Below are positions 16,702 through 24,400 of a stretch of DNA of 64,000 nucleotides, piece after piece. A model generated the notes under the pieces. That model was not told the origin of the DNA. It saw only the letters and a list, made by a program, of their open reading frames with translations, and made no database searches. Origin of the DNA: Leifsonia sp052114085 (GTDB lineage: Bacteria; Actinomycetota; Actinomycetes; Actinomycetales; Microbacteriaceae); contig NZ_JBFREB010000001.1 of assembly GCF_052114085.1 (NCBI RefSeq), positions 1,302,001 to 1,366,000 on the forward strand, written 5' to 3'. The stretch's first letter is position 1. Every line of letters starts with the position of its first letter. Position numbers and translations under genes: made by a program.

Positions 16702-17946
16702 GTGACGCCGACCGCTCCGTCGGAGCGTGAGCGGCTCGATCGCGCCTGGCGCGAGGAGTCGCCGCGCATCCTCGGAGCGGTCGCACGCACGACGGGCGAC
16801 CTCCTGCTTGCCGAGGACGCGGTGCAGGAGGCGTTCGCACGCGCCCTCGCCGAGGCGGCGCGCGGACGGGCGCCGGCGAACCCGGCCGCCTGGATCACCA
16901 CAGTCGCGCGCCGCGTCGCCCTCGACGCACTGCGGCGTGAGAGAACCGCCGCGCGGTCGGCACCGGCGCTGGCGGCCGAAATCGCCCGCGCCGAGCGTGC
17001 GATCGCCGACGACGCCGAACGGGGGGAGGAGTCCGTGTTCACCGGCGACGAGCGGCTGGAGCTCATCCTCCTGGTCGCGCATCCCTGGCTCACTCCCGAA
17101 GCACGAGTGGAGCTGGCCCTCCGCTTCGTCTGCGGCCTGCCCACCTCGCGGATCGCCGACGCCTTCCTGGTCTCCGAGACGACGATGGCGGCACGGATCA
17201 CCCGGGCCAAGAAGCGCATCCACGCTGCTGACCTCCGCTTCGTCCTGGACGACCCCGTCGCTGTTGCCGAACGGATGCCCGACGCCCTGACCACGATCTA
17301 CCTGCTGTACACGGTCGGGCACCAGACGGCGGACAACGCCCTGCGGCAGGATGCGATCGCGCTCGCCCGCGACGCCCGCCGAAACGCGCTCGATGACGAG
17401 AGCGCGGGGCTCCTGGCGCTGCTGCTGCTGACGGAGGCCCGTCAGGCGACGCGCCTCACCGCGGCCGACGAGTTCGCGACGCTGCGCGAGGCCGACCGGT
17501 CACGCTGGGATGCCGCCCAGATCGCGGAGGGGGAACGGCTCGCCGCGACCGCGCTCGCTGGCGATGGACGGTACGCGCTTCAGGCGGGCATCGCCGGACT
17601 GCATGCGATCGCGCCGACCTGGGAGGCCACCGACTGGCCCGCGATCGCGCGCCTCTACGACGGGTTGGTGCGGCAGTGGCCGAGCCCGTCGGCGCGGCTG
17701 GGGCGGCTGGTCGCCCTCGGCCACAGCCCTGACGCCGGTCCGGAGGTCGCCCTCGCCGAGCTCGCCGCCGATCCCGCGCTCTTCCGCGAGCCGTTGACCG
17801 CGCAGGCGCATGCCGTCCGAGCCGATCTGCTGCGGCAAGCCGGGCGGAACGCCGAGTCGGCGGACGCCCTCCGCGCGGCGATCGCTGCCGCCGCGGACGA
17901 CCGCACCGCGCGGTCGCTGTCGCGGCTCCTGTCGTCGCTGGGCTGA
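16702..17946 (+). CDS. RNA polymerase sigma factor, ECF42 type
   Basis: A 414-residue sigma factor. Residues about 5-75 are region 2 (LLAEDAVQEAFARALAEA ... NPAAWITTVARRVALDALRRE), about 110-170 region 4 (LTPEARVELALRFVCGLPTSRIADAFLVSETTMAARITRAKKRI). A long C-terminal helical extension of about 230 residues (TIYLLYTVGH ... YALQAGIAGLHAIAPTWEATDW ... YDGL) is typical of ECF42, which lacks a classical anti-sigma partner. GTG 16702 directly abuts the stop of the YCII gene, so the pair is co-translated. Confidence 0.9.
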   Translation: MTPTAPSERERLDRAWREESPRILGAVARTTGDLLLAEDAVQEAFARALAEAARGRAPANPAAWITTVARRVALDALRRERTAARSAPALAAEIARAERAIADDAERGEESVFTGDERLELILLVAHPWLTPEARVELALRFVCGLPTSRIADAFLVSETTMAARITRAKKRIHAADLRFVLDDPVAVAERMPDALTTIYLLYTVGHQTADNALRQDAIALARDARRNALDDESAGLLALLLLTEARQATRLTAADEFATLREADRSRWDAAQIAEGERLAATALAGDGRYALQAGIAGLHAIAPTWEATDWPAIARLYDGLVRQWPSPSARLGRLVALGHSPDAGPEVALAELAADPALFREPLTAQAHAVRADLLRQAGRNAESADALRAAIAAAADDRTARSLSRLLSSLG

Positions 17947-17970
17947 GCGCGGTCGGGAGGGGTCAGTGCG

Positions 17971-18534
17971 TCAGCGCGTCGGTTCCGCGATCCTCCGCAC
18001 CAGGGCGATCAGTTCGTCGACGTCGGTCTCATCCCGCAGGACGGTGTTGGTCGCGGGGAGGAGGGCCGTGTTGTAGTACATCCCGTCGCCGATCAGCATG
18101 ACCATGCGAGCGGCCAGGGGATCGCCGACCGCCTCTTCGAGCACGGCGAGCCACACCCGCTGGGCGCCGGCGAGCGCATCCCGGGCGCGGGTGTCCGCGG
18201 CCTGCGCGAGCCGGGCGATCGCGACGATCGCCCGCTCGAACCGGGAGTCGGTCGGGATGGATGTGCGTAAGAAGTAGTCCACGGGGCCTGCCGGGGCAGC
18301 ACGCATCTGCTCGACGTCGTCGGCGATCAGGTCGGTGAACCGATCCAGGACGCCGCCGACCAGCGCCTCCTTCGACGCGAAGTGATACAGCAGGCCGCCC
18401 TTGGAGACGCCGGCCCGCGCTGCCACCGCGTCGAGGGTCGCTGCGCGCTCGCTCTGCTCGGCCAGCAGCTCCTCGAAGGCATCCAGGACGCGATCGCGGG
18501 CGGAGCGGGAGGGGGCGGGGGAGTCACTCGGCAT
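17971..18534 (-). CDS. TetR family regulator of the adjacent MFS transporter
   Basis: A 187-residue regulator: helix-turn-helix at about 10-60 (ARDRVLDAFEELLAEQ ... AVAARAGVSKGGLLYHFASKEAL), then a helical ligand domain. ATG 18534 is six bases after TAGCAT (minus strand, 18546-18541), so the message is probably leaderless; the in-frame GTG 18540 lies in that spacer and is less likely. Divergent from a drug-type MFS gene, with a perfect 24-bp palindrome covering the -35 region here and the promoter of the transporter, a standard arrangement for a repressor of efflux. Confidence 0.9.
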   Translation of the reverse strand: MPSDSPAPSRSARDRVLDAFEELLAEQSERAATLDAVAARAGVSKGGLLYHFASKEALVGGVLDRFTDLIADDVEQMRAAPAGPVDYFLRTSIPTDSRFERAIVAIARLAQAADTRARDALAGAQRVWLAVLEEAVGDPLAARMVMLIGDGMYYNTALLPATNTVLRDETDVDELIALVRRIAEPTR

Positions 18535-18558
18535 GTGCACATGCTAGTCCGCCGGGAG

Positions 18559-18593
18559 TTGCCACTGTACCGTCCAGACGGTACAGTAAACGC
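18559..18593 (+). promoter_or_regulatory. MFS promoter with overlapping 24-bp TetR operator
   Basis: ACTGTACCGTC-CA-GACGGTACAGT (18564-18587) is a perfect inverted repeat with 11-bp arms. The transporter promoter is TTGCCA (18559-18564), 17 bases, TACAGT (18582-18587), then six bases to ATG 18594, so the operator fills the spacer and covers the -10 box. On the other strand it reaches the -35 region of tetR. A bound dimer pair would block both promoters. Confidence 0.85.
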
Positions 18594-20129
18594 ATGTCCT
18601 CGGTCACCGCTCCGTCCCTCGCCTCCGCCGCCCGCTCGCCGCGTGCCGGCGGCCGCGCGTGGGCCGCCCTCGCGGTGCTCATGCTCCCGACCCTCCTGGT
18701 CTCCGTCGACAACACGGTGCTCAGCTTCGCCCTCCCCTCCATCTCCGAGGCCCTGAAGCCGAGCGCGACGGGGATGCTGTGGATCGTCGACATCTACCCG
18801 CTCGTGCTCGCGGGGCTGCTCGTCGCGATGGGGAGCCTCGGCGACCGCATCGGCCGCCGCCGCCTTCTGCTCATCGGGGCCACCGGCTTCGCCGCCGTTT
18901 CGGCTGTGGCGGCCTTCGCCCCCACTGCCGAGCTGCTCATCGGGGCGCGCGCCGCGCTCGGTGTGTTCGGTGCCATGCTCATGCCGTCGACCCTGTCGCT
19001 CCTGCGCAGCGTCTTCGCCGACCGCGAGCAGCGCCGCCTCGCGATCGCGATCTGGGCGGCCGGGTTCGCTGCGGGCTCGGCGCTGGGGCCCATCGTCGGT
19101 GGACTGCTGCTGGAGCACTTCTGGTGGGGCTCCGTGTTCCTGCTCGCTGTTCCCGTCCTCATCCCGCTGCTGGTGCTTGCGCCGCTGCTGGTGCGCGAGT
19201 CCCGCGACCCCTCCCCGGGCCCGGTGGATGCGCTGGGCATCGTGCTGTCGCTGCTGACGATGGCGCCCATCGTCTACGGCATCAAGTCGCTCGCGGTCGA
19301 CGGCTTCTCGGCGCTGGCCGTGATCGCGATCGCGATCGGCGTGGCATCCGGGGCGCTCTTCGTGCGCCGTCAGCTGCATCGCCCGGTGCCGATGCTCGAT
19401 ATGCGGCTGTTCACGCGTCCCGCGTTCAGCGGCGCGATCGTCGTCAATCTGCTGAGCGTCGTGTCCCTCGTCGGATTCCTGTTCTTCGTGTCGCAGCATC
19501 TGCAGCTGGTGATCGGACTGACGCCGCTCCAGTCGGGCCTCGTGCTGCTGCCGGGCCTCGTCACCATGATCATCGCGGGACTGGTCGTCGTTCCGGTGGC
19601 CCGCCGCATCCGGCCGGGGGTGGTGATCGCGGCGGGGCTGACGCTGTCCGCCGCCGGCTACGTTCTGATCGCGCTGACCGGAGGCGACGCGCCGTGGAGC
19701 ATCCTGCTCGCGGCCTTCGTCCTGCTCGGCGCCGGGATCGGCGCGGCCGAGACGGTCTCGAACGAGCTGGTGATCTCGACCGCTCCGGCGGCGAAGGCGG
19801 GCGCGGCCTCCGCTGTCTCGGAGACGGCCTATGAACTCGGTGCCGTGCTCGGCACCGCGACGCTGGGCACGCTTATCACGGTGTCCTACCGCGCGGCCCT
19901 CGTCGTGCCGTCGGGGCTGAGCGCGTCGCAGGCGGACGCCGCCGGGGAGACGCTCGGGGGAGCCGTATCCGTCGCCCGCGGCCTCCCGGCCCCGCTGGCC
20001 GACGAGTTGCTGCGCTCGGCCCGCGCCGCCTTCGACAGCGGTGTGGGCGTGACCGCCGTGATCGGCGTCGCGCTGGTCGCGACGGCCGCTGTCGTCGCGC
20101 TGGTCACTCTCCGCCGGGTCCGTTCCTGA
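18594..20129 (+). CDS. MFS drug efflux transporter (DHA2 type)
   Basis: A 511-residue transporter with about 14 helices. It carries the MFS motif A GSLGDRIGRRRLLL and the DHA2 start LPTLLVSVDNTVLSFALPSI, resembling QacA/SmvA exporters of quaternary ammonium and other cationic compounds. This is family-level evidence; the substrate is unproved. ATG 18594 is six bases after TACAGT (leaderless). Controlled by the divergent TetR protein through the 24-bp operator. Confidence 0.9.
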   Translation: MSSVTAPSLASAARSPRAGGRAWAALAVLMLPTLLVSVDNTVLSFALPSISEALKPSATGMLWIVDIYPLVLAGLLVAMGSLGDRIGRRRLLLIGATGFAAVSAVAAFAPTAELLIGARAALGVFGAMLMPSTLSLLRSVFADREQRRLAIAIWAAGFAAGSALGPIVGGLLLEHFWWGSVFLLAVPVLIPLLVLAPLLVRESRDPSPGPVDALGIVLSLLTMAPIVYGIKSLAVDGFSALAVIAIAIGVASGALFVRRQLHRPVPMLDMRLFTRPAFSGAIVVNLLSVVSLVGFLFFVSQHLQLVIGLTPLQSGLVLLPGLVTMIIAGLVVVPVARRIRPGVVIAAGLTLSAAGYVLIALTGGDAPWSILLAAFVLLGAGIGAAETVSNELVISTAPAAKAGAASAVSETAYELGAVLGTATLGTLITVSYRAALVVPSGLSASQADAAGETLGGAVSVARGLPAPLADELLRSARAAFDSGVGVTAVIGVALVATAAVVALVTLRRVRS

Positions 20130-20211
20130 CGGCGACGGAGCGAGTCCGTCGCGTCGGTGCGCGGCGATAGGGTGGCAGTACCGTTCCGCCATCGAACAGC
20201 GCAGGAGTGCC

Positions 20212-21267
20212 ATGTCCCGTTCCGTCAAGCTCGCCGTCATTCCGGGTGACGGGATCGGACCAGAGGTCATCGCCGAGGCGGTCAAGGTTCTCGACGCGGT
20301 GACCGGCGAGAACGGGCTGACGTTCGAGAAGACGCACTTCTCGCTCGGTGCCGACCGCTACCTGGCCACCGGCGATGTGCTGACAGACGACGACCTCAAG
20401 GCGATTGCAAGCAACGACGCGATCCTGCTCGGCGCCGTGGGCGGCAAGCCGGGTGACCCGAGACTGGCCGGCGCGAACATCGAGCGCGGCCTGCTCCTGA
20501 AGCTGCGGTTCTCGCTCGACCACTACGTGAACCTGCGGCCCACGACGCTGTTCCCCGGCATCGCCAGCCCGCTCGCGAATCCCGGCCAGGTCGACTTCGT
20601 GGTGGTCCGGGAGGGCACGGAGGGCCCGTACGTCGGCAACGGCGGAGCGATCCGTCAGGGAACGCCGCACGAGATCGCCAACGAAGTATCCGTGAACACC
20701 GCATACGGGGTGGAGCGCGTGGTCCGCTACGCGTTCGAGCAGGCTGCGCAGCGACGCAAGAAGCTGACCCTCGTCCACAAGACCAACGTGCTCACGTTCG
20801 CCGGCGGACTGTGGAAGCGGATCGTGGATGCCGTGGCAGCCGAGCATCCCGAGATCGCAGTCGACTACCTGCACGTCGACGCCGCGACCATCTTCCTGGT
20901 CACCGATCCTGCTAGATTCGATGTGATCGTCACGGACAACCTCTTCGGCGACATCCTCACCGACCTCGCGGCCGCGATCAGCGGCGGCATCGGGCTGGCG
21001 GCCTCGGGCAACATCAACCCGACCGGGGCCTTCCCGAGCATGTTCGAGCCGGTTCACGGATCGGCCCCCGATATCGCCGGCCAGCAGAAGGCCGACCCCA
21101 CCGCCGCGATCCTCTCCACGGCGCTCCTGCTCCGCCACCTGGGCGAGCCCGAGCTCGCCGAGCGGGTCGAGTCCGCGGTGACCGCCGACCTCGCCGCCCG
21201 CACGGGCGCTCCGCGAACGACTGCCGAGATCGGCGACGCGATCGCCGGACGAGTGGCGCAGAATTGA
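20212..21267 (+). CDS. leuB: 3-isopropylmalate dehydrogenase
   Basis: A 351-residue NAD-dependent beta-decarboxylating dehydrogenase of leucine synthesis. It shows VIPGDGIGPEVIAEAVKVL at the start, LLLKLRFSLDHYVNLRP, VVREGTEGPYVGNGG, KTNVLTFAGGLWK and the metal region DNLFGDILTDLAAAISGG, then EPVHGSAPDIAG. ATG 20212 follows AGGAG (20203-20207) by four bases; a TAGGGT box lies at 20168-20173, giving a leader near 35 bases. ilvE follows after 25 bases. Confidence 0.97.
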   Translation: MSRSVKLAVIPGDGIGPEVIAEAVKVLDAVTGENGLTFEKTHFSLGADRYLATGDVLTDDDLKAIASNDAILLGAVGGKPGDPRLAGANIERGLLLKLRFSLDHYVNLRPTTLFPGIASPLANPGQVDFVVVREGTEGPYVGNGGAIRQGTPHEIANEVSVNTAYGVERVVRYAFEQAAQRRKKLTLVHKTNVLTFAGGLWKRIVDAVAAEHPEIAVDYLHVDAATIFLVTDPARFDVIVTDNLFGDILTDLAAAISGGIGLAASGNINPTGAFPSMFEPVHGSAPDIAGQQKADPTAAILSTALLLRHLGEPELAERVESAVTADLAARTGAPRTTAEIGDAIAGRVAQN

Positions 21268-21292
21268 TTCACCGTCGCGTAAAGGACAAGTC

Positions 21293-22423
21293 ATGACCTC
21301 CACCAGCATCTCTCTCACCAGCGGCCCCACCGAGACCTCGGGCCTGCTCTGGAACGTCTCCCGCAACGAAGCCGCCCGCGAGGCGGCTGAGCGCGCGGAG
21401 ATCCTCGCCGACCCGGGCTTCGGCAACTACTTCACCGACCACATGGTCGACATCTGCTGGTCCGCCAAGGGCGGTTGGCATCGGCCGCGCGTGTCGCCGT
21501 ACGGGCCCATCCAGCTGGAGCCCTCGGCCGCCGTCTTCCACTACGCGCAGGAGATCTTCGAGGGCCTGAAGGCGTACCGCCACGCCGACGGCTCGATCTG
21601 GGGCTTCCGGCCGGAGGCGAACGCCGCGCGCATGCAGCGATCGGCGTACCGGCTGGCGCTCCCGGAACTGCCGGTGGAGTACTTCCTCGACTCGCTCAAG
21701 CAGCTGATCGCGGTCGACGGCGACTGGGTGCCGGACGCGGCTGAGACGAGCCTCTACCTGCGGCCGTTCATGTTCGCGAAGGAGGCGTTCCTCGGGGTGC
21801 GCCCCGCGAACAAGGTGGCCTACTACCTGATCGCCAGCCCGGCCGGGGCGTACTTCCCGAGCGGCGTCGCGCCCGTGTCGATCTGGCTCTCCGACCACTG
21901 GTCCCGCGCGGGCAAGGGCGGCACCGGCGCCGCGAAGACCGGCGGCAACTACGCTTCCAGCCTCCTTCCTCAGGCCGAGGCGTACGAGCACGGCTGCGCG
22001 CAGGTGCTGTTCCTCGACTCGGTCGAGGGGAAGTACATCGAGGAGCTCGGTGGGATGAACGTGGTGCTGGTGAAGAAGGACGGCACGCTGGTGACCCCGG
22101 AATCCGACAGCATCCTCGAGGGGATCACGCTCGACTCGGTGCTGCAGTTGGCGCGCGATCGCGGCCACGCGGTGGAGCGCCGCCGCGTGACCATCGACGA
22201 GTGGCGCGACGGAGTGGAGTCGGGCGACGTCGTCGAGGTGTTCGCCTGCGGGACCGCCGCGGTGATCACTCCCATCGGCGAACTCAAGTCGGACACCTTC
22301 ACTGTGGGAGACGTCACCGCTCCTCCCGGCGAGCTGACGATGTCGCTCCGCCAGGAGCTGACCGACATCCAGTACGGCCGCGTGCGTGACCGCCACAACT
22401 GGATGTACCGGCTGGACGCCTGA
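21293..22423 (+). CDS. ilvE: Branched-chain amino acid aminotransferase
   Basis: A 376-residue fold-IV PLP enzyme transferring amino groups in the last step of valine, leucine and isoleucine synthesis. The PLP lysine is in GTGAAKTGGNYASSLLPQ, with YAQEIFEGLKAYRH and ACGTAAVITPIGEL also conserved. ATG 21293 has AAAGGA upstream. It lies 25 bases after leuB in the same direction, so the two are likely one transcript. A long perfect hairpin at 22477-22521 ends the unit. Confidence 0.97.
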   Translation: MTSTSISLTSGPTETSGLLWNVSRNEAAREAAERAEILADPGFGNYFTDHMVDICWSAKGGWHRPRVSPYGPIQLEPSAAVFHYAQEIFEGLKAYRHADGSIWGFRPEANAARMQRSAYRLALPELPVEYFLDSLKQLIAVDGDWVPDAAETSLYLRPFMFAKEAFLGVRPANKVAYYLIASPAGAYFPSGVAPVSIWLSDHWSRAGKGGTGAAKTGGNYASSLLPQAEAYEHGCAQVLFLDSVEGKYIEELGGMNVVLVKKDGTLVTPESDSILEGITLDSVLQLARDRGHAVERRRVTIDEWRDGVESGDVVEVFACGTAAVITPIGELKSDTFTVGDVTAPPGELTMSLRQELTDIQYGRVRDRHNWMYRLDA

Positions 22424-22718
22424 GGCGGCAGTCGAGAACGGAGGAGTTCTCCTCCAGGGGGCCCGCGAATGTGCGTAAACGGAGGGGATGCCGGCCATGA
22501 CGGCCAGCATCCCCTCCGTTTCGTCGTGGTGAGCCGGGTCGAACGGCGAGCCACCGCGTCCGGGAACGGAGGAGTTTCGCCGCATCCGGCTGCTGTCCGG
22601 CCTCCGTTTCGCGCGCTGCAAGCCGATCAGGAGGCGGCCTCCTCCGTTTCCGTCGGAGTGTGAAGCGAGGGGGCGGCCGACCGGCCCCTCCGTTCGTCCG
22701 GGTGACTAGTGTCGAAGC
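22424..22718. repeat. Gene-free spacer with repeated AACGGAGG / CCTCCGTT motifs
   Basis: This 295-base gap has no convincing gene. It holds at least seven copies, in both orientations, of the short motif AACGGAGG: near 22437, 22478, 22512 (inverted), 22565, 22602 (inverted), 22645 (inverted) and 22687 (inverted). These can pair into several alternative hairpins. GGAGGAGTTCTCCTCC at 22440-22455 is itself a palindrome. Confidence 0.7.
22477..22521. terminator. Perfect 15-bp stem-loop after ilvE
   Basis: Arms AAACGGAGGGGATGC (22477-22491) and its exact reverse complement (22507-22521) enclose a 15-base loop that can itself pair in part (CGGCC/GGCCA). It lacks a long T-run on the plus strand but ends in GTTTCG. 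It probably terminates the leuB-ilvE transcript. Confidence 0.6.
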
Positions 22719-23594
22719 ATGGGTGACAATTCGGTGTTCGCGGTCGTCGGACCTGGCGCGGTCGGTGGGCTTTTCGCGTGGCTGCTGCAGCGAGCAGGCC
22801 ATGAGGTCGTCGCGGTGGGCCGTCCCGCGACGGTCGATGCGATCCGCCGGGACGGCATCGAGGTGCGGAGTCAGCTCTTCGGAAACGGTGTGCAGCGTGT
22901 GCGCGCCGAGACGGGCATCCCGGAGGGTGCCAGCGTGATCCTGACGACTAAGGCGTACGGCCTGGATGACGTGCTTCCGGGGATCGTCTCGGCGCGCCCC
23001 GCCGAGGTGATCTCGTTCCTGAACGGTGTGGAGCACATGGTCCCGCTGCGCAGCGCCCTGCCCGACGTTCCCGTCGCGGGTGCGTCCGTCGCGGTGTCCG
23101 CGCTGCGCGCATCCACCACGGTGATCGACCACCGCAGCCCGTTCGTCCGCATCGAGGCGCCCGAGGCGGCCTCCGGCTTCGCGGCCGTGCTCGCGCTGAC
23201 CGATGCCGGCCCGAGCGTTCGCGTGGGCGGGAGCGAGGCGGAGGTCCTGTGGGCCAAGTTTCGTCTGCTCGCGTCCCTCGCGCTGCTGACCTCGTACTGG
23301 CGGCAGCCGGCGGGCGCCGCACTGAGCGAGGATCCGGAACTGACCGAGGCGGTCGTCTCAGAGGTCGTCGCCTGCTCGACCGCGGACGGTGTCCCCGCCT
23401 CGGAGCTCGACCTGGTGCGCGCCCTCCGAAGCGTCCCCGGTGGGATGCGGACCTCCCTACAGGAGGACCTCGCCGCCGACGCGCCCAGCGAACTCGACGC
23501 CCTCGGTGGCGCGCTGCTCCGGATCGGCGAGCGGCACGGCATCCCGACACCCGCGCTCGGGCGCATCCTCACGGCGCTAGGCTCGAACGCGTGA
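22719..23594 (+). CDS. panE: 2-dehydropantoate 2-reductase family protein
   Basis: A 291-residue NADP-binding protein of the ApbA/PanE family, which reduces ketopantoate to pantoate for coenzyme A. Rossmann motif VVGPGAVGGLFAWLL; the C-terminal domain has LWAKFRLLASLALL and SELDALGGALLRIGERHGIPTP, matching the substrate region. Family members vary in substrate, so the symbol is provisional. ATG 22719 is six bases after TAGTGT (22707-22712), leaderless. Its stop overlaps the GTG start of the next gene (GTGA). Confidence 0.8.
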   Translation: MGDNSVFAVVGPGAVGGLFAWLLQRAGHEVVAVGRPATVDAIRRDGIEVRSQLFGNGVQRVRAETGIPEGASVILTTKAYGLDDVLPGIVSARPAEVISFLNGVEHMVPLRSALPDVPVAGASVAVSALRASTTVIDHRSPFVRIEAPEAASGFAAVLALTDAGPSVRVGGSEAEVLWAKFRLLASLALLTSYWRQPAGAALSEDPELTEAVVSEVVACSTADGVPASELDLVRALRSVPGGMRTSLQEDLAADAPSELDALGGALLRIGERHGIPTPALGRILTALGSNA

Positions 23595-24376
23595 AGATCG
23601 CACGATTCAGCCACACCCGCGACGGCGAGAAGAGCCCGGTGATCGAGTACGGGATCATCGACGAGGACGCCATCGTCGTTCTCGCCGGCGACCCCCTGTT
23701 CGTCGGTTTCGAGACGACCGGTGAGCGCGTCCCACTGGCCAAGGTCGGCGCGCTGCTCGCCCCGGTCATCCCGCGCTCGAAGGTGGTGGCGGTCGGCAAG
23801 AACTACCGCGAGCACGCCGCCGAGATGGGCGGTGAGGCGCCCGGTGAGCCGCTGCTGTTCCTGAAGCCGAACACCGCGGTCATCGGCCTCGGTGACGCTA
23901 TCGTGATCCCGCCGCAGTCGGAGCGCGTCGACTACGAGGGCGAGCTGGCCGTCGTGATCGGCAAGATCGCCCGGAACGTGGCGCCGGAAGACGCTGCGGA
24001 CCACATCTTCGGCTACACCGTCGCCAACGACGTGACCGCGCGCGACCTGCAGGAGAAGGACGGGCAATGGACGCGCGCGAAGGGCTTCGACACCTTCTGC
24101 CCGCTCGGGCCGGTCATCGACACCGAGCTCGCCGCGGACGCCGTCCTGCGGACCCGTCTCAACGGCGAGCTCAAGCAGGAGGCGCCGATCTCGGACATGG
24201 TGCACGACATCCCCTCGATCATCGCCTACGCGTCGAGCGTCTTCACATTGCTGCCGGGGGACGTCATCCTGACCGGAACGCCGTCCGGAATCGGGCCGAT
24301 GAAGGCCGGCGACACCGTCGAGGTGGAGGTCGAGGGCGTCGGGTCGCTGGTGAATCCGGTGCGCGCCCCGAAGTAG
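23591..24376 (+). CDS. Fumarylacetoacetate hydrolase (FAH) family protein
   Basis: A 261-residue FAH-fold metalloenzyme: VVAVGKNYREHAAEMG, LLFLKPNTAVIG, metal-binding Glu/Asp in DYEGELAVVIG, GYTVANDVTARDLQ and LLPGDVILTGTPSGIGPM. Such proteins cleave or tautomerise C-C bonds of acylpyruvate-like or oxaloacetate-like acids; actinobacterial members next to gltX are usually housekeeping and unassigned. GTG 23591 overlaps the panE stop by four bases, giving translational coupling. This start is preferred to longer in-frame ones, which would overlap panE. Confidence 0.88.
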   Translation: MKIARFSHTRDGEKSPVIEYGIIDEDAIVVLAGDPLFVGFETTGERVPLAKVGALLAPVIPRSKVVAVGKNYREHAAEMGGEAPGEPLLFLKPNTAVIGLGDAIVIPPQSERVDYEGELAVVIGKIARNVAPEDAADHIFGYTVANDVTARDLQEKDGQWTRAKGFDTFCPLGPVIDTELAADAVLRTRLNGELKQEAPISDMVHDIPSIIAYASSVFTLLPGDVILTGTPSGIGPMKAGDTVEVEVEGVGSLVNPVRAPK

Positions 24377-24400
24377 CCCTCCCGGTAGGATCGGAGTCGT

